DNA of 64,000 nucleotides from Claveliimonas monacensis (GCF_014982975.1 NZ_JADCKL010000009.1:1-64000), one strand, 5' to 3'; shown: positions 5,441-13,903, counted from the first letter of the stretch. The notes: generated from the letters alone by a model not told the origin. Numbers and translations are program-made.

Positions 5441-7039
5441 ATGGCAGAAATGGAAAACAGCAAAGACCTGATAAGTGTGTTATGGAATGGTGCGGATATT
5501 CTCCGATCTAAAATGGATGCGAATGAATATAAAGATTATTTGTTGGGGATCGTTTTCTATAAATACCTGTCAGATTCCTTTTTGATTAGAGTATATGATC
5601 TGCTGAATGATGATAAGCCGGAAAATCTGAAAGATGCTCTGGAAGCGTATAAGGAAGCGCTTGCAGATGAAAGTGCTGAGGAATTAAAGGAGCAGATAAA
5701 ATTAGAGTGTCATTATGTAATTGAGCCGGAACTTACATATACTTTTTTTGCAGAGATGGCAAAAAATAATTCTTTTAATCGTGAGCAGTTACAAAAGGCT
5801 TTTAATAATATAGAACAAAGTGATCCCTTATTTGCAGATCTGTTTACTGATATTGATCTGTATTCTAACCGTCTGGGAGCGGGAGATCAGAAGCAGAGTG
5901 ACACAATTTCAAGTTTGATTAAGGAAATTGACAAAGCGGATTTATTGAACACAGATGCGGATGTGCTGGGAAACGCTTATGAATATCTGATTGGACAATT
6001 TGCTTCTGAAACGGGGAAAAAGGCTGGAGAATTTTATACACCGCAGGCTGTGTCAAAAATCTTGACAAGAATTGCAATCGCCGGGCAGGAGAAAAGGAGA
6101 GGATTGTCTGTATATGATCCCTGTATGGGTTCTGGCTCTCTTCTGCTGAATGCTAAAAAATATGCTTCAGAACCAGAGTATATCAGATACTACGGGCAGG
6201 AACTGATGACATCCACTTATAATCTGGCAAGAATGAATATGTTCCTGCACGGGATTACTCCGGAGAATCAGAAACTCCGCAATGGCGATACGTTGGATGA
6301 AGACTGGCCGACCGGAGAGGAGACAGATTTTAACATGGTGCTTATGAATCCACCGTACTCTGCAAAATGGAGTGCGGCAGCAGGCTTTCTGCAGGATGAA
6401 AGATTCAGCGACTATGGAGTGTTGGCGCCTAAGTCAAAAGCGGATTATGCATTTTTATTGCATGGACTGTATCATTTAAAGAGTAATGGAACTATGGCAA
6501 TTGTATTGCCTCATGGAGTCCTTTTCCGCGGAGCGGCAGAAGGGAAAATACGAGAAAAACTGCTTCGGTCAGGTAATATCTATGCGGTCATAGGACTGCC
6601 GGCGAATTTATTTTATAATACATCGATTCCTACATGTATCATTGTGTTAAAGAAGCATAGAGACGGAAGAGATGTACTGTTTATAGACGCCTCGAAGAAG
6701 TTTGAAAAAGGTAAAAGACAAAATGCGATGACAGATGAGCACATAGATGCCGTTATTGACCTCTATAAGAATAGAGAGACTGTAGACAAAGAATCTTTTC
6801 TTGCCAGTTTTGAAGATATTGAAAAGAATGATTTTAATCTCAATATACCGCGATATGTTGATAATTTCGAGAAGGAAGAAGAAGTTGATCTAAACGCACT
6901 TTTAACGGATATGAGAAAGACGGATGAAGAACTTGAAAATGTACATCAGGATTTTGTGTCACTTCTCAAAGAATTAACTTCATCGGATGAAAACATCATG
7001 GCATCGTTAAATGACTTGATTGGAAGGATCGAGAGGTAA
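5441..7039 (+). CDS. hsdM: Type I restriction-modification methyltransferase subunit HsdM
   Basis: HsdM transfers a methyl group from SAM to N6 of adenine in the site chosen by HsdS, as an M2S enzyme, and is also part of the R2M2S restriction complex. The N-terminal HsdM domain spans about residues 10-150. The SAM site DPCMGSGS is at about 226-233, after GEFYTPQAVS (196-205), and the catalytic NPPY is at about 303-306. The length of 532 residues is normal. The C-terminal helical region (EEEVDLNALLTDMRKTDEEL) would contact HsdS. GGAGG precedes ATG 5441. The stop is six bases before hsdS, so M and S are co-translated from one operon. The gene looks intact. Confidence 0.95.
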   Translation: MAEMENSKDLISVLWNGADILRSKMDANEYKDYLLGIVFYKYLSDSFLIRVYDLLNDDKPENLKDALEAYKEALADESAEELKEQIKLECHYVIEPELTYTFFAEMAKNNSFNREQLQKAFNNIEQSDPLFADLFTDIDLYSNRLGAGDQKQSDTISSLIKEIDKADLLNTDADVLGNAYEYLIGQFASETGKKAGEFYTPQAVSKILTRIAIAGQEKRRGLSVYDPCMGSGSLLLNAKKYASEPEYIRYYGQELMTSTYNLARMNMFLHGITPENQKLRNGDTLDEDWPTGEETDFNMVLMNPPYSAKWSAAAGFLQDERFSDYGVLAPKSKADYAFLLHGLYHLKSNGTMAIVLPHGVLFRGAAEGKIREKLLRSGNIYAVIGLPANLFYNTSIPTCIIVLKKHRDGRDVLFIDASKKFEKGKRQNAMTDEHIDAVIDLYKNRETVDKESFLASFEDIEKNDFNLNIPRYVDNFEKEEEVDLNALLTDMRKTDEELENVHQDFVSLLKELTSSDENIMASLNDLIGRIER

Positions 7040-7045
7040 ACAAAT

Positions 7046-8263
7046 ATGGGAAAACCAGAGATCAGATTTAAAGGGTTTACAGATGATTGGGAACAGCGTA
7101 AGTTGGGAGAGGTGATTGAGGATTATGTAGAAAAAACTACAGTGGAAAATCAGTATCCAGTTCTAACATCTTCTCAGCAGATGGGAATTGTTTTACAAGA
7201 TGACTATTTTTCGGGAGATAGAGTGAGCCAATCTGGAAATATTGGATACTTTGTGATCCCAAGAGGATACTTTGCATATCGTAGCAGAAGTGACAACGAT
7301 GTTTTTGTATTTAATAGGAATGACTGCATAGATAAAGGAAGTATTAGCTATTTTTATCCAGTATTTAAACCAAGTGGAGTTGATTCCGACTTTCTTTTGA
7401 GACGATTAAATTATGGATTAGAAACACAATTGAAAATCGCTTCAGAAGGAACAGGTCAACATGTTTTGTCGTTGAAGAAATTTAAAAATATGACAGCTCT
7501 TTTTCCTAGTATTAATGAGCAGAGGAAAATCGGGGAATATTTTACACGTTTAGACCACCTTATCACCCTTCACCAGCGAAAGTGTGATGAAGTAAAAACA
7601 TTGAAAAAATATATGCTTCAAAAAATGTTTCCTCAAAATGGGATAAATGTTCCAGAAATAAGATTTTCTGGTTTTACTGACGTTTGGGAACAGCGTAAGT
7701 TGGGGGAAATGGGCTCAACTTTTACGGGACTTTCTGGAAAAACAAAGGAAGACTTTGGACATGGGGATGCGAAATTCATAACATATATGAATGTGTTTTC
7801 TAATCCCATAGCTGATTTGCAAATGACAGAAACAGTTGAAATTGACTCAAAACAGAATTGTGTTAAAGCTGGAGACGTGTTCTTTACTACCTCGTCTGAA
7901 ACACCAGAAGAAGTAGGAATGTCGTGTGTAATGCCTGAAAATGCTGATAATACCTACCTTAATAGCTTCTGTTTTGGATACAGACCGACTGAGAAATTTG
8001 ATTTGAATTATCTTGCGTATGTGCTTCGTTCTGAGTCATTCAGAAAAGAAATGACATTCTTAGCACAAGGAATATCGAGGTATAACATTTCTAAAAACAA
8101 GGTAATGGAAGTTGAAATTCCAGTACCATCATTGGAGGAACAAAGCAAGGTTGGACGGTATTTTTCCAACCTCGACAACCTTATCACCCTTCACCAACGG
8201 AAGTGTAATGAATTAAGAAAAATGAAGAAATTTATGCTTCAGAATATGTTCCCTAAAGATTGA
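7046..8263 (+). CDS. hsdS: Type I restriction-modification specificity subunit HsdS
   Basis: HsdS holds two target recognition domains (TRDs) separated by helical spacers and sets the bipartite DNA site. Both halves open with a nearly identical boundary, WEQRKLGE (residues 15-22 and about 214-221), and both close with LITLHQRKC followed by a conserved helix and FMLQ/YMLQ..MFP. TRD1 spans about 22-165 and TRD2 about 222-370. The two halves are circularly alike, as usual for this family (405 residues, full length). The DNA for the boundaries is repeated (7088, 7685 and 7553, 8174) and recurs in the spare cassette at 10336 and 10825. This is the layout of a shuffling hsdS. Confidence 0.93.
   Translation: MGKPEIRFKGFTDDWEQRKLGEVIEDYVEKTTVENQYPVLTSSQQMGIVLQDDYFSGDRVSQSGNIGYFVIPRGYFAYRSRSDNDVFVFNRNDCIDKGSISYFYPVFKPSGVDSDFLLRRLNYGLETQLKIASEGTGQHVLSLKKFKNMTALFPSINEQRKIGEYFTRLDHLITLHQRKCDEVKTLKKYMLQKMFPQNGINVPEIRFSGFTDVWEQRKLGEMGSTFTGLSGKTKEDFGHGDAKFITYMNVFSNPIADLQMTETVEIDSKQNCVKAGDVFFTTSSETPEEVGMSCVMPENADNTYLNSFCFGYRPTEKFDLNYLAYVLRSESFRKEMTFLAQGISRYNISKNKVMEVEIPVPSLEEQSKVGRYFSNLDNLITLHQRKCNELRKMKKFMLQNMFPKD
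7088..7110 (+). repeat. hsdS TRD-boundary repeat R1, copy a
   Basis: Codes for WEQRKLGE; core GAACAGCGTAAGTTGGG. Direct copies at 7685 and 10336. Confidence 0.85.
7553..7590 (+). repeat. hsdS spacer repeat R2, copy a
   Basis: Codes for DHLITLHQRKCDE; the core TTATCACCCTTCACCA recurs at 8174 and, with one change, at 10825. Confidence 0.8.
7685..7707 (+). repeat. hsdS TRD-boundary repeat R1, copy b
   Basis: Opens TRD2; same orientation as copies a and c. Confidence 0.85.
8174..8211 (+). repeat. hsdS spacer repeat R2, copy b
   Basis: Closes TRD2 of hsdS. Confidence 0.8.
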
Positions 8264-8337
8264 AAAGAGGAAAATGTATTTATAGCATTTCAAGATTGAG
8301 AGAGAATGATGATTCACATCAGTAATCGAGTGAAAAG

Positions 8338-8376
8338 GATAAGCCTTAAAACCATTTCAAGTAAATGGGGCTTATC
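8338..8376 (+). promoter_or_regulatory. Bulged hairpin just before the DUF3791 gene
   Basis: Outer arms GATAAGCC / GGCTTATC and inner arms CCATTT / AAATGG, with a 5' bulge TTAAAA and loop CAAGT. It ends three bases before GAGGAGG of the 8392 gene. With no T-run it is not a normal terminator; a 5' leader structure controlling translation is more likely. Confidence 0.5.
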
Positions 8377-8391
8377 AAGAGGAGGTTTTGA

Positions 8392-8610
8392 ATGAGCGAA
8401 CAAAAGAAAAAGATTGGTTTTACGGTTGCTTGTGTAAATGAATTTGCCCGGAAATATAATCTGAGTGTGCAGGAAGCATTCCGATATCTTTTCCACTTTA
8501 AAGGGATTGACTTTATTAAAGAAAACTATGATGTGGAACATACATTGGATTTTGAAACTATATTGGAAGATTTGGGAATGATGTGCCGTAGAAATGGAGG
8601 TATGCTATGA
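8392..8610 (+). CDS. DUF3791-like small protein (putative TA partner A1)
   Basis: A 72-residue helical protein: KIGFTVACVNEFARKYNLSV, QEAFRYLFHFKGIDFIKENY, DVEHTLDFETILEDLGMM. The pattern of a helix, an 'NLS-EAF/Y' turn and a 'GIDFIKENYDVEHT' segment matches my memory of DUF3791 proteins. These small proteins often stand beside DUF3990 genes. AGGAGG precedes ATG 8392. The stop overlaps the next start as ATGA, so it is coupled to the DUF3990 gene. By position and size it could be the antitoxin, but that is inference. It lies inside the hsd locus, between hsdS and the spare TRD. Confidence 0.6.
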   Translation: MSEQKKKIGFTVACVNEFARKYNLSVQEAFRYLFHFKGIDFIKENYDVEHTLDFETILEDLGMMCRRNGGML

Positions 8611-9110
8611 GATTATATCATGGAAGCAATATAGTAATAGATAGTATTAATTTAGCGATGTGCAGGCCATATAAGGATTTTGGACAGGGGTTTTATTTGA
8701 CAGATATCGAAGAACAGGCAGAAAAGATGGCTACAAGAGTATCTAAAATTTACGGCGGATTTCCAGTTGTGAATATTTATGAAATAGATGACGATTTTAG
8801 AGAATTATCGGATTTAAGAATAAAAGATTTTGGTGCACATACAACGGAAGAATGGGCAAAATTTATAATGAATAATCGGAACAGAACATTTACAGATGAA
8901 AAAAGTCTTCTGTGCAATAGAGATAATAAATACGATATCGTAATAGGTCCTGTTGCTGATGATAATATGGCATTATTATTCCGACAATATGAAAATGAAA
9001 TCATTGATTTTTCCACACTGCTGAAAGGAATGATATATAGAAAAACATCTTCGCAATATTCTTTTCATACAGAAAAAAGTATTAAACTTTTACGGAAGGT
9101 GGTCGATTAA
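8607..9110 (+). CDS. DUF3990-like ADP-ribosyltransferase-fold protein (putative toxin A)
   Basis: A 167-residue protein opening MRLYHGSN, then KDFGQGFYLTDIEEQAEKMA, DIVIGPVADDN and QYSFHTEKSIKLL. These four blocks are the hallmark of DUF3990, which I recall as part of the ADP-ribosyltransferase fold clan. By analogy the His of YHGS, the Tyr of GFYLT and the Glu of HTEK would be the NAD-binding and catalytic H-Y-E set. There is no signal peptide, so it acts inside the cell. It lies between two small partner genes (8392, 9112) with four-base overlap and one-base gap. The substrate is unknown. A sister copy is at 9379. Confidence 0.7.
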   Translation: MRLYHGSNIVIDSINLAMCRPYKDFGQGFYLTDIEEQAEKMATRVSKIYGGFPVVNIYEIDDDFRELSDLRIKDFGAHTTEEWAKFIMNNRNRTFTDEKSLLCNRDNKYDIVIGPVADDNMALLFRQYENEIIDFSTLLKGMIYRKTSSQYSFHTEKSIKLLRKVVD

Positions 9111-9111
9111 A

Positions 9112-9342
9112 ATGAATGAGCAGAAACAGTTAATTGAATATATGATACAGGATGTAGTTGATATGCTTGCGACGGATCAGAATATAGAATACGACGAGGC
9201 AATGAATAAATTTTATAATTCGGAAGTTTTTGAAAAGCTTCAGGATGAAGAAACCGGACTATATCTGGAAAGCTCGGGATATGTATATGATCTTTTTAAG
9301 GATGAGCTGAATTTTGGACATATTATTCAAGCAGAGATATAG
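9112..9342 (+). CDS. Small partner of DUF3990 (A2), 76 aa
   Basis: A small acidic helical protein: QLIEYMIQDVVDMLATDQNI, EYDEAMNKFYNSEVFEKLQD, then ETGLYLESSGYVYDLFKDEL. It shares its layout with the 9855 product: a helix ending VVxM, an EAM/EAL helix, a 'S-F/H-E-x-L-x-x-E-E-x-G' stretch, and a C-terminal 'xxYxYDLF/AEAIFEIW' segment. It starts one base after the DUF3990 stop. Each DUF3990 gene here is followed by one such partner, which suggests that this is the real antitoxin or a regulator. I have no family name for it. Confidence 0.55.
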   Translation: MNEQKQLIEYMIQDVVDMLATDQNIEYDEAMNKFYNSEVFEKLQDEETGLYLESSGYVYDLFKDELNFGHIIQAEI

Positions 9343-9378
9343 ATTATAACCGTTCAGAGCGATATATGGAGGAAATTT

Positions 9379-9858
9379 ATGATTTTATATCATGGTAGCA
9401 ATGTGGAAGTAAAAAACCCGAAAATTATCCAGTCAAAAAGATTGTTGGATTTTGGGACAGGTTTTTACCTTACAAGTGATTATGAGCAGGCGAAGAAATG
9501 GGCGATTCGCACTACTGCCAGGCGGGAAAAAGGAGTTCCTATTATATCCGTATTCAGTTTTGATGAAAGTGAATTTGAAAAACTTGATGTACTAATTTTT
9601 GATGCAGCAAATAAAGAGTGGCTTAGATATGTAGCTGCACATAGAACTGATAAATCCATAAAAGATACATACGATATAGTTGCCGGGCCAGTGGCAAATG
9701 ACCAGGCAATCCGTACTGTAAATAATTATCTGAAAGGTTATTTTACAGAAGACATTGCGATACAATTATTACTTCCACAAAAATTAAAAGATCAGTATGT
9801 TTTTAAAACAGAAAAAGCACTTTCGATCCTGAAATTTAATGAGGTGAAATTCATATGA
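9379..9858 (+). CDS. DUF3990-like ADP-ribosyltransferase-fold protein (putative toxin B)
   Basis: A second DUF3990 protein, 159 residues, with the same blocks: MILYHGSN, LLDFGTGFYLTSDYEQAKKW, DIVAGPVANDQ and QYVFKTEKALSIL. Outside the blocks it differs much from copy A, so the pair is not a recent duplication. It keeps the presumed H-Y-E residues. GGAGG precedes ATG 9379. The stop overlaps the start of 9855 as ATGA. The gene order here (toxin-like, small partner, DUF3791-like) differs from cassette A, where the DUF3791-like gene comes first. Confidence 0.7.
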   Translation: MILYHGSNVEVKNPKIIQSKRLLDFGTGFYLTSDYEQAKKWAIRTTARREKGVPIISVFSFDESEFEKLDVLIFDAANKEWLRYVAAHRTDKSIKDTYDIVAGPVANDQAIRTVNNYLKGYFTEDIAIQLLLPQKLKDQYVFKTEKALSILKFNEVKFI

Positions 9859-10100
9859 GAAGATTGGAACCTGAAATTATAGATTATTATAACAATGAAG
9901 TGGTTATGATGATAGCTGACAAATATGGATTGAGTCAAATGGAAGCTTTGAAAGCATTTGTATGCTCAAAAACACACGAAATGCTTGAAAATGAGGAGTG
10001 TGGAATGACTGAATTTGGTGCGGAAGCGATCTTTGAAATATGGGAGTGTGAAAAGGTTACAGGCGATCCTAGAAATTCTGTGTATATAAGGGAGGAATAG
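9855..10100 (+). CDS. Small partner of DUF3990 (B1), 81 aa
   Basis: It is coupled to the DUF3990 gene by ATGA. The protein is helical and acidic: EIIDYYNNEVVMMIADKYGL, SQMEALKAFVCSKTHEMLEN, EECGMTEFGAEAIFEIWECE. The 'YGLSQMEALKAF' segment resembles the 'YNLSVQEAFRYL' segment of the DUF3791-like protein at 8392, so the two partner types may be distant relatives. It lacks any enzyme motif. An antitoxin role is the simplest guess. Confidence 0.55.
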   Translation: MRRLEPEIIDYYNNEVVMMIADKYGLSQMEALKAFVCSKTHEMLENEECGMTEFGAEAIFEIWECEKVTGDPRNSVYIREE

Positions 10101-10101
10101 T

Positions 10102-10311
10102 ATGACAGAGGAAATGAAATTCTTTATGTACTTATTGGAATATTATTCCGCATACAAAAACAAAAAAACAGGAGATGTGCTTAAGGAGTGGGAAAAAGGC
10201 GGAATTATTAAAAAAATATATGATAATTATTGGGTCTATCATACTGAACGAATTGAAAACGCCTATATGGACATTGATAGTTTAATGAAAACAGGGAAAA
10301 GTGCATGGTAA
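10102..10311 (+). CDS. DUF3791-like small protein (putative TA partner B2)
   Basis: A 69-residue protein: MTEEMKFFMYLLEYYSAYKN, KKTGDVLKEWEKGGIIKKIY, DNYWVYHTERIENAYMDIDS. The 'YHTE...A-x-x-DID' end fits DUF3791. It starts one base after the preceding stop and ends just before the R1 repeat (10336) of the spare hsdS half. The whole run 8392-10311 is therefore packed between recombination repeats. Confidence 0.55.
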   Translation: MTEEMKFFMYLLEYYSAYKNKKTGDVLKEWEKGGIIKKIYDNYWVYHTERIENAYMDIDSLMKTGKSAW

Positions 10312-10335
10312 TATCGACATAAAAAAACGGTTGCT

Positions 10336-10358
10336 TGGGAACAGCGTAAGTTGGGAGA
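10336..10358 (+). repeat. hsdS TRD-boundary repeat R1, copy c
   Basis: Homology to copies a and b begins sharply at TTGGGAACAGCG, right where the spare TRD begins. Direct orientation. Confidence 0.85.
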
Positions 10359-10932
10359 TATGTACGGGGCAATCGGAAATGCGTTCGTAGGAACTGCTAC
10401 GCCATACTATGTAGAGCATGGACATTTTTATCTGGAATCTAATAATGTAAAAGATGGGCAGATAAATCATAACTCGGAGATTTTCATAAATGATGAGTTT
10501 TACGAGAAACAAAAAGACAAGTGGTTGCATACTGGAGATATTGTAATGGTTCAATCTGGACATGTTGGACATGCTGCTGTAATCCCAGAAGAATTGGACA
10601 ATATAGCGGCTCATGCTTTAATTATGTTCAGAAATCCAAAAGAGAAATTTGAACCATATTTTTTGAATTATGAATATCAGACTGATACTTCAAAAAAGAA
10701 AATAGAGAACATTGCAACGGGTAATACAATAAGACATATTCTTGCATCTGATATGCAGGAATTTATTGTTGATGTTCCGACGTATACAGAGCAAAAAAGA
10801 ATTGCAAATTATTTTCAGAGACTTGACCACCTCATCACCCTTCACCAGTGTAAGTGTTTTCATATCCAAAATGTCTTAAAGTTCATAAGAGTTAAAATCA
10901 TAACAGTAGAAAAGGAGAAAAGCGATGCCTGA
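10351..10932 (+). pseudogene. Spare (headless) HsdS half carrying one TRD
   Basis: The frame begins inside the R1 repeat: reading back it gives AWEQRKLGDM, then a TRD (YGAIGNAFVGTATPYYVEHG, GDIVMVQSGHVGHAAVIPEE) and the closing R2 motif RLDHLITLHQCKC. It lacks the N-terminal HsdS leader (EIRFKGFTDDW), and the TTG at 10351 has no ribosome binding site. It is therefore probably silent until recombined onto hsdS at 7088 or 7685. It differs from both TRDs of hsdS. After R2 the sequence degenerates (HIQNVLKFIRVKIIT instead of the usual MLQxMFP), and the stop overlaps hsdR by eight bases. I read it as a donor cassette for specificity switching. Confidence 0.75.
10825..10855 (+). repeat. hsdS spacer repeat R2, copy c
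   Basis: GACCACCTCATCACCCTTCA, close to copies a and b, closes the spare TRD. Confidence 0.75.
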
Positions 10933-13903
10933 ATTAGAGTCAATGATAGAAAAGAAACTGATTGAGCAGTTGAAATATGGTGAATCTCAGTGGACTTACC
11001 GGCCAGATCTGAAAACAGAAGCGGATTTGTGGGCGAATTTCAGGTATATCCTTGAGCAGAATAATAAGGAGCGTCTGAATGGACAGGCGCTATCCGATGC
11101 AGAGTTTGAGCAGGTAAAAAACCAGCTTCAGTTTTCTTCATTCTATAAGGCGGGAGAATGGCTGGTGGGTGAAAATGGGAAAGTGCAGGTTCATGTACAG
11201 CGGGATACAGATCGCCTGCATCTTGCAGTGATAAATCATGAGCATATCGCAGGCGGCAGCAGCGTCTATGAGGTGATCAATCAGTACAGTGCATTGAGAA
11301 CGGAAGAAGATGATAAAATTCCAACCCGGGACAGAAGATTTGATGTAACTTTGATGATTAACGGACTACCATTGATCCATATTGAGTTGAAAAATAAACA
11401 GCACTCATATATGGAAGGATTCCGGCAGATAAAGAAATATATCGGGGAAGGAAAATTTACCGGAATTTTTTCCGCGGTGCAGATGTTTGTAGTGAGCAAT
11501 GGTGTAAATACAAAATATTTCTCGGCAGCAGGTGATACGGAGCTCAATGAAAAGTTTATCAGTGGCTGGGTAGATAAGGATAATAATCCTGTGACCGATT
11601 ATATTGATTTTGCCAAAAGTGTACTTCGCATACCGGAGGCACATGAGATGATTGCCAGATATACAGTATTAGACAAGGAAGCCAGGAGGTTAATCCTGCT
11701 TCGTCCATATCAGATCCATGCCATTGAGGCAATACGGGAAGCGTCTAAGACAGGCAGGTCGGGATTTGTGTGGCACACAACGGGATCGGGAAAAACACTG
11801 ACATCCTATAAGGCGACAAGAAATCTATTGATGGATATTCCATCAATAGATAAAACAGTGTTTCTCATTGACCGGAAGGATCTGGATGCGCAGACAACGA
11901 TGGCATTTCAGGCCTATGCCAATAATGATCTGATTGATGTTGAGGAGACTGATAATGTAGATGACTTAAAGAGAAAACTGAAAGCGGACGACAGGCGGGT
12001 TATTGTCACAACAATCCAGAAGATGCAGAGACTGATCTCCAGAAGGCTGCGGGAAGGGACTTCGGAATATACTAAAATTAAGAATTTAAAGCTTGCTTTC
12101 GTAGTAGACGAGTGCCACAGGGCAGTTTCCCCCGGGACTAAGAGAGAATTGGAAAGATTTTTTGGAAATTCTTTATGGTATGGTTTTACAGGAACGCCGA
12201 GATTTTCAGAGAATCCGTATCCGCAGATGGGCGATCTGCCCCGGACAACTGAAGAATTATATGGAAAGTGTTTGCATAAATACACGATTCAAAATGCCAT
12301 TCATGATAACGCTGTACTGGGGTTCCAGGTGGAGCATAACGGACCTAAACACATTTCTGACGAGACGGATCGCAGCGTATATGAGACAGAGTCGCATATG
12401 CTGCAGGTTTTGGATGTTATTTTGAACAAGTCATATCACAAGCTGGGATTTCAGAATGGAAAAGGACAGACCTATGAAGGACTGCTTACTACAAGTTCCA
12501 TCCCAATGGCCCAGAAATATTATGAGCTTCTGGAAAAGGTGAAGAATGGGGAAACTTCCTTGAAAATTGACGAGAAGATCAGACAGGTACTTCCGGATTT
12601 CCCGAAGTTTGCCATTACATATTCGGTCACGGAGAATGAGGACGGCTCTCAGGTAAATCAGCAGAAAATGCAGCATGCATTAGATATGTACAATAAGATG
12701 TTTGATACAAAATATGACCTGGGTCAGATACAGGCTTATAATGGCAACCTTAATAAAAGACTTGCAAGAAAAGACGACAAGTTTAAGAGGAGAAAAGAGC
12801 AGTTGGACCTTGTGATCGTTGTAGACCGTCTGCTGACAGGTTTTGATGCTCCCTGTATGTCTGTTATATTTATCGACAGGCAGCCTATGGGCCCCCACGA
12901 TCTGATTCAGGCATTTTCACGAACGAACCGGATCTATGATAAGAATAAAATGTACGGACAGATTGTTACATTCCAGGCTCCGAAGATGTTTAAAAAATGT
13001 GTGGATGATGCAGTGAAACTCTACTCTGCAGGAGGTACAAATAGCGCTATCCTGGCAGAATGGGATGAAATCGAGTCCGCATTTAAAAAAGCACTGGCAG
13101 CTCTCCGGGTATCTGCAGAGACTCCATCTGAAGTACCGAGAATGTCTATGAAAGAGAAAAAGGTGTTTGCGAAAATTTTTCAGAGCTTTGACAGACTGTT
13201 TGCGCAGCTTAGATCCTTTTCGCAGTATGAGGACAGTATGCTGGAGGAATATGGGATTACGGAGAAAGAATATGAGGATTATGCCGGACATTATCAGAAT
13301 GTAATGGAGGAAATCAAAATAGAGAAGGAAGGATCTGAAGACGAAGGAGGTGAGACGTCAGAGGCTGATCCAGAGTATGAGCTGATGGCATACAGTAATA
13401 CCAAAATCGATTATGAGTATATTATTAATCTGATACAGAATATTGTGACGCCAGATGAGGATGCTGATGCTCTTACTCCGGAAGAGCGTCAGAAGCAGAT
13501 TGATGAGGTTAGGCAGTACGTTGAGGAACTCAGAAAGGAGAATCCAAAGATTGCGGATATTATGTCCGGTTTAATAAGTGAGATTGAGGCGGACGAGGAG
13601 AAATACAGAGGACAGTCTATTCTGAATATTGTAGAAAATATGAAGAATGAATGTATTGATAAGGTGATTTCTGATTTTTGTATTACATGGTATGCTTCTA
13701 AAGATGATGTAATGTATGCGGCGATGCATTACAGAAATGGGGAGATACCGAATGCGAGTGTGATAAAATCTACGATTGATTATACAACCTACAAAACGAT
13801 AAGCGAAAAACCGCTGCCCAAGTTTAAATATTATGCCCAATGTATGGCAGATTTAAAGAAAACATTGGATGAAGAAGTCAAGCCATTGATCAGCCATTCG
13901 TAA
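10925..13903 (+). CDS. hsdR: Type I restriction endonuclease subunit HsdR
   Basis: HsdR is the ATP-driven DNA translocase and nuclease of the R2M2S complex. The N-terminal PD-(D/E)xK nuclease shows Asp140 (FDVTLM) and Glu154-x-Lys156 (IHIELKNK). Superfamily 2 helicase motifs follow: LRPYQIHAI, Walker A HTTGSGKT (about 284-291), DECH (about 395-398), GFTGTP, LLTGFDAP and QAFSRTNR. The C-terminal part (about 700-992) is helical and charged and should bind the methyltransferase core. The length of 992 residues is normal for the type IC-like group. ATG 10925 follows AAAGGAG. It lies downstream of the spare TRD, so TRD exchange would not disrupt it. Confidence 0.95.
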   Translation: MPELESMIEKKLIEQLKYGESQWTYRPDLKTEADLWANFRYILEQNNKERLNGQALSDAEFEQVKNQLQFSSFYKAGEWLVGENGKVQVHVQRDTDRLHLAVINHEHIAGGSSVYEVINQYSALRTEEDDKIPTRDRRFDVTLMINGLPLIHIELKNKQHSYMEGFRQIKKYIGEGKFTGIFSAVQMFVVSNGVNTKYFSAAGDTELNEKFISGWVDKDNNPVTDYIDFAKSVLRIPEAHEMIARYTVLDKEARRLILLRPYQIHAIEAIREASKTGRSGFVWHTTGSGKTLTSYKATRNLLMDIPSIDKTVFLIDRKDLDAQTTMAFQAYANNDLIDVEETDNVDDLKRKLKADDRRVIVTTIQKMQRLISRRLREGTSEYTKIKNLKLAFVVDECHRAVSPGTKRELERFFGNSLWYGFTGTPRFSENPYPQMGDLPRTTEELYGKCLHKYTIQNAIHDNAVLGFQVEHNGPKHISDETDRSVYETESHMLQVLDVILNKSYHKLGFQNGKGQTYEGLLTTSSIPMAQKYYELLEKVKNGETSLKIDEKIRQVLPDFPKFAITYSVTENEDGSQVNQQKMQHALDMYNKMFDTKYDLGQIQAYNGNLNKRLARKDDKFKRRKEQLDLVIVVDRLLTGFDAPCMSVIFIDRQPMGPHDLIQAFSRTNRIYDKNKMYGQIVTFQAPKMFKKCVDDAVKLYSAGGTNSAILAEWDEIESAFKKALAALRVSAETPSEVPRMSMKEKKVFAKIFQSFDRLFAQLRSFSQYEDSMLEEYGITEKEYEDYAGHYQNVMEEIKIEKEGSEDEGGETSEADPEYELMAYSNTKIDYEYIINLIQNIVTPDEDADALTPEERQKQIDEVRQYVEELRKENPKIADIMSGLISEIEADEEKYRGQSILNIVENMKNECIDKVISDFCITWYASKDDVMYAAMHYRNGEIPNASVIKSTIDYTTYKTISEKPLPKFKYYAQCMADLKKTLDEEVKPLISHS

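Noticed and set aside
7088-10358. Invertible (flip) hsdS system
   Set aside because: All R1 and R2 copies seen are in the same orientation, so simple inversion is not possible between them.
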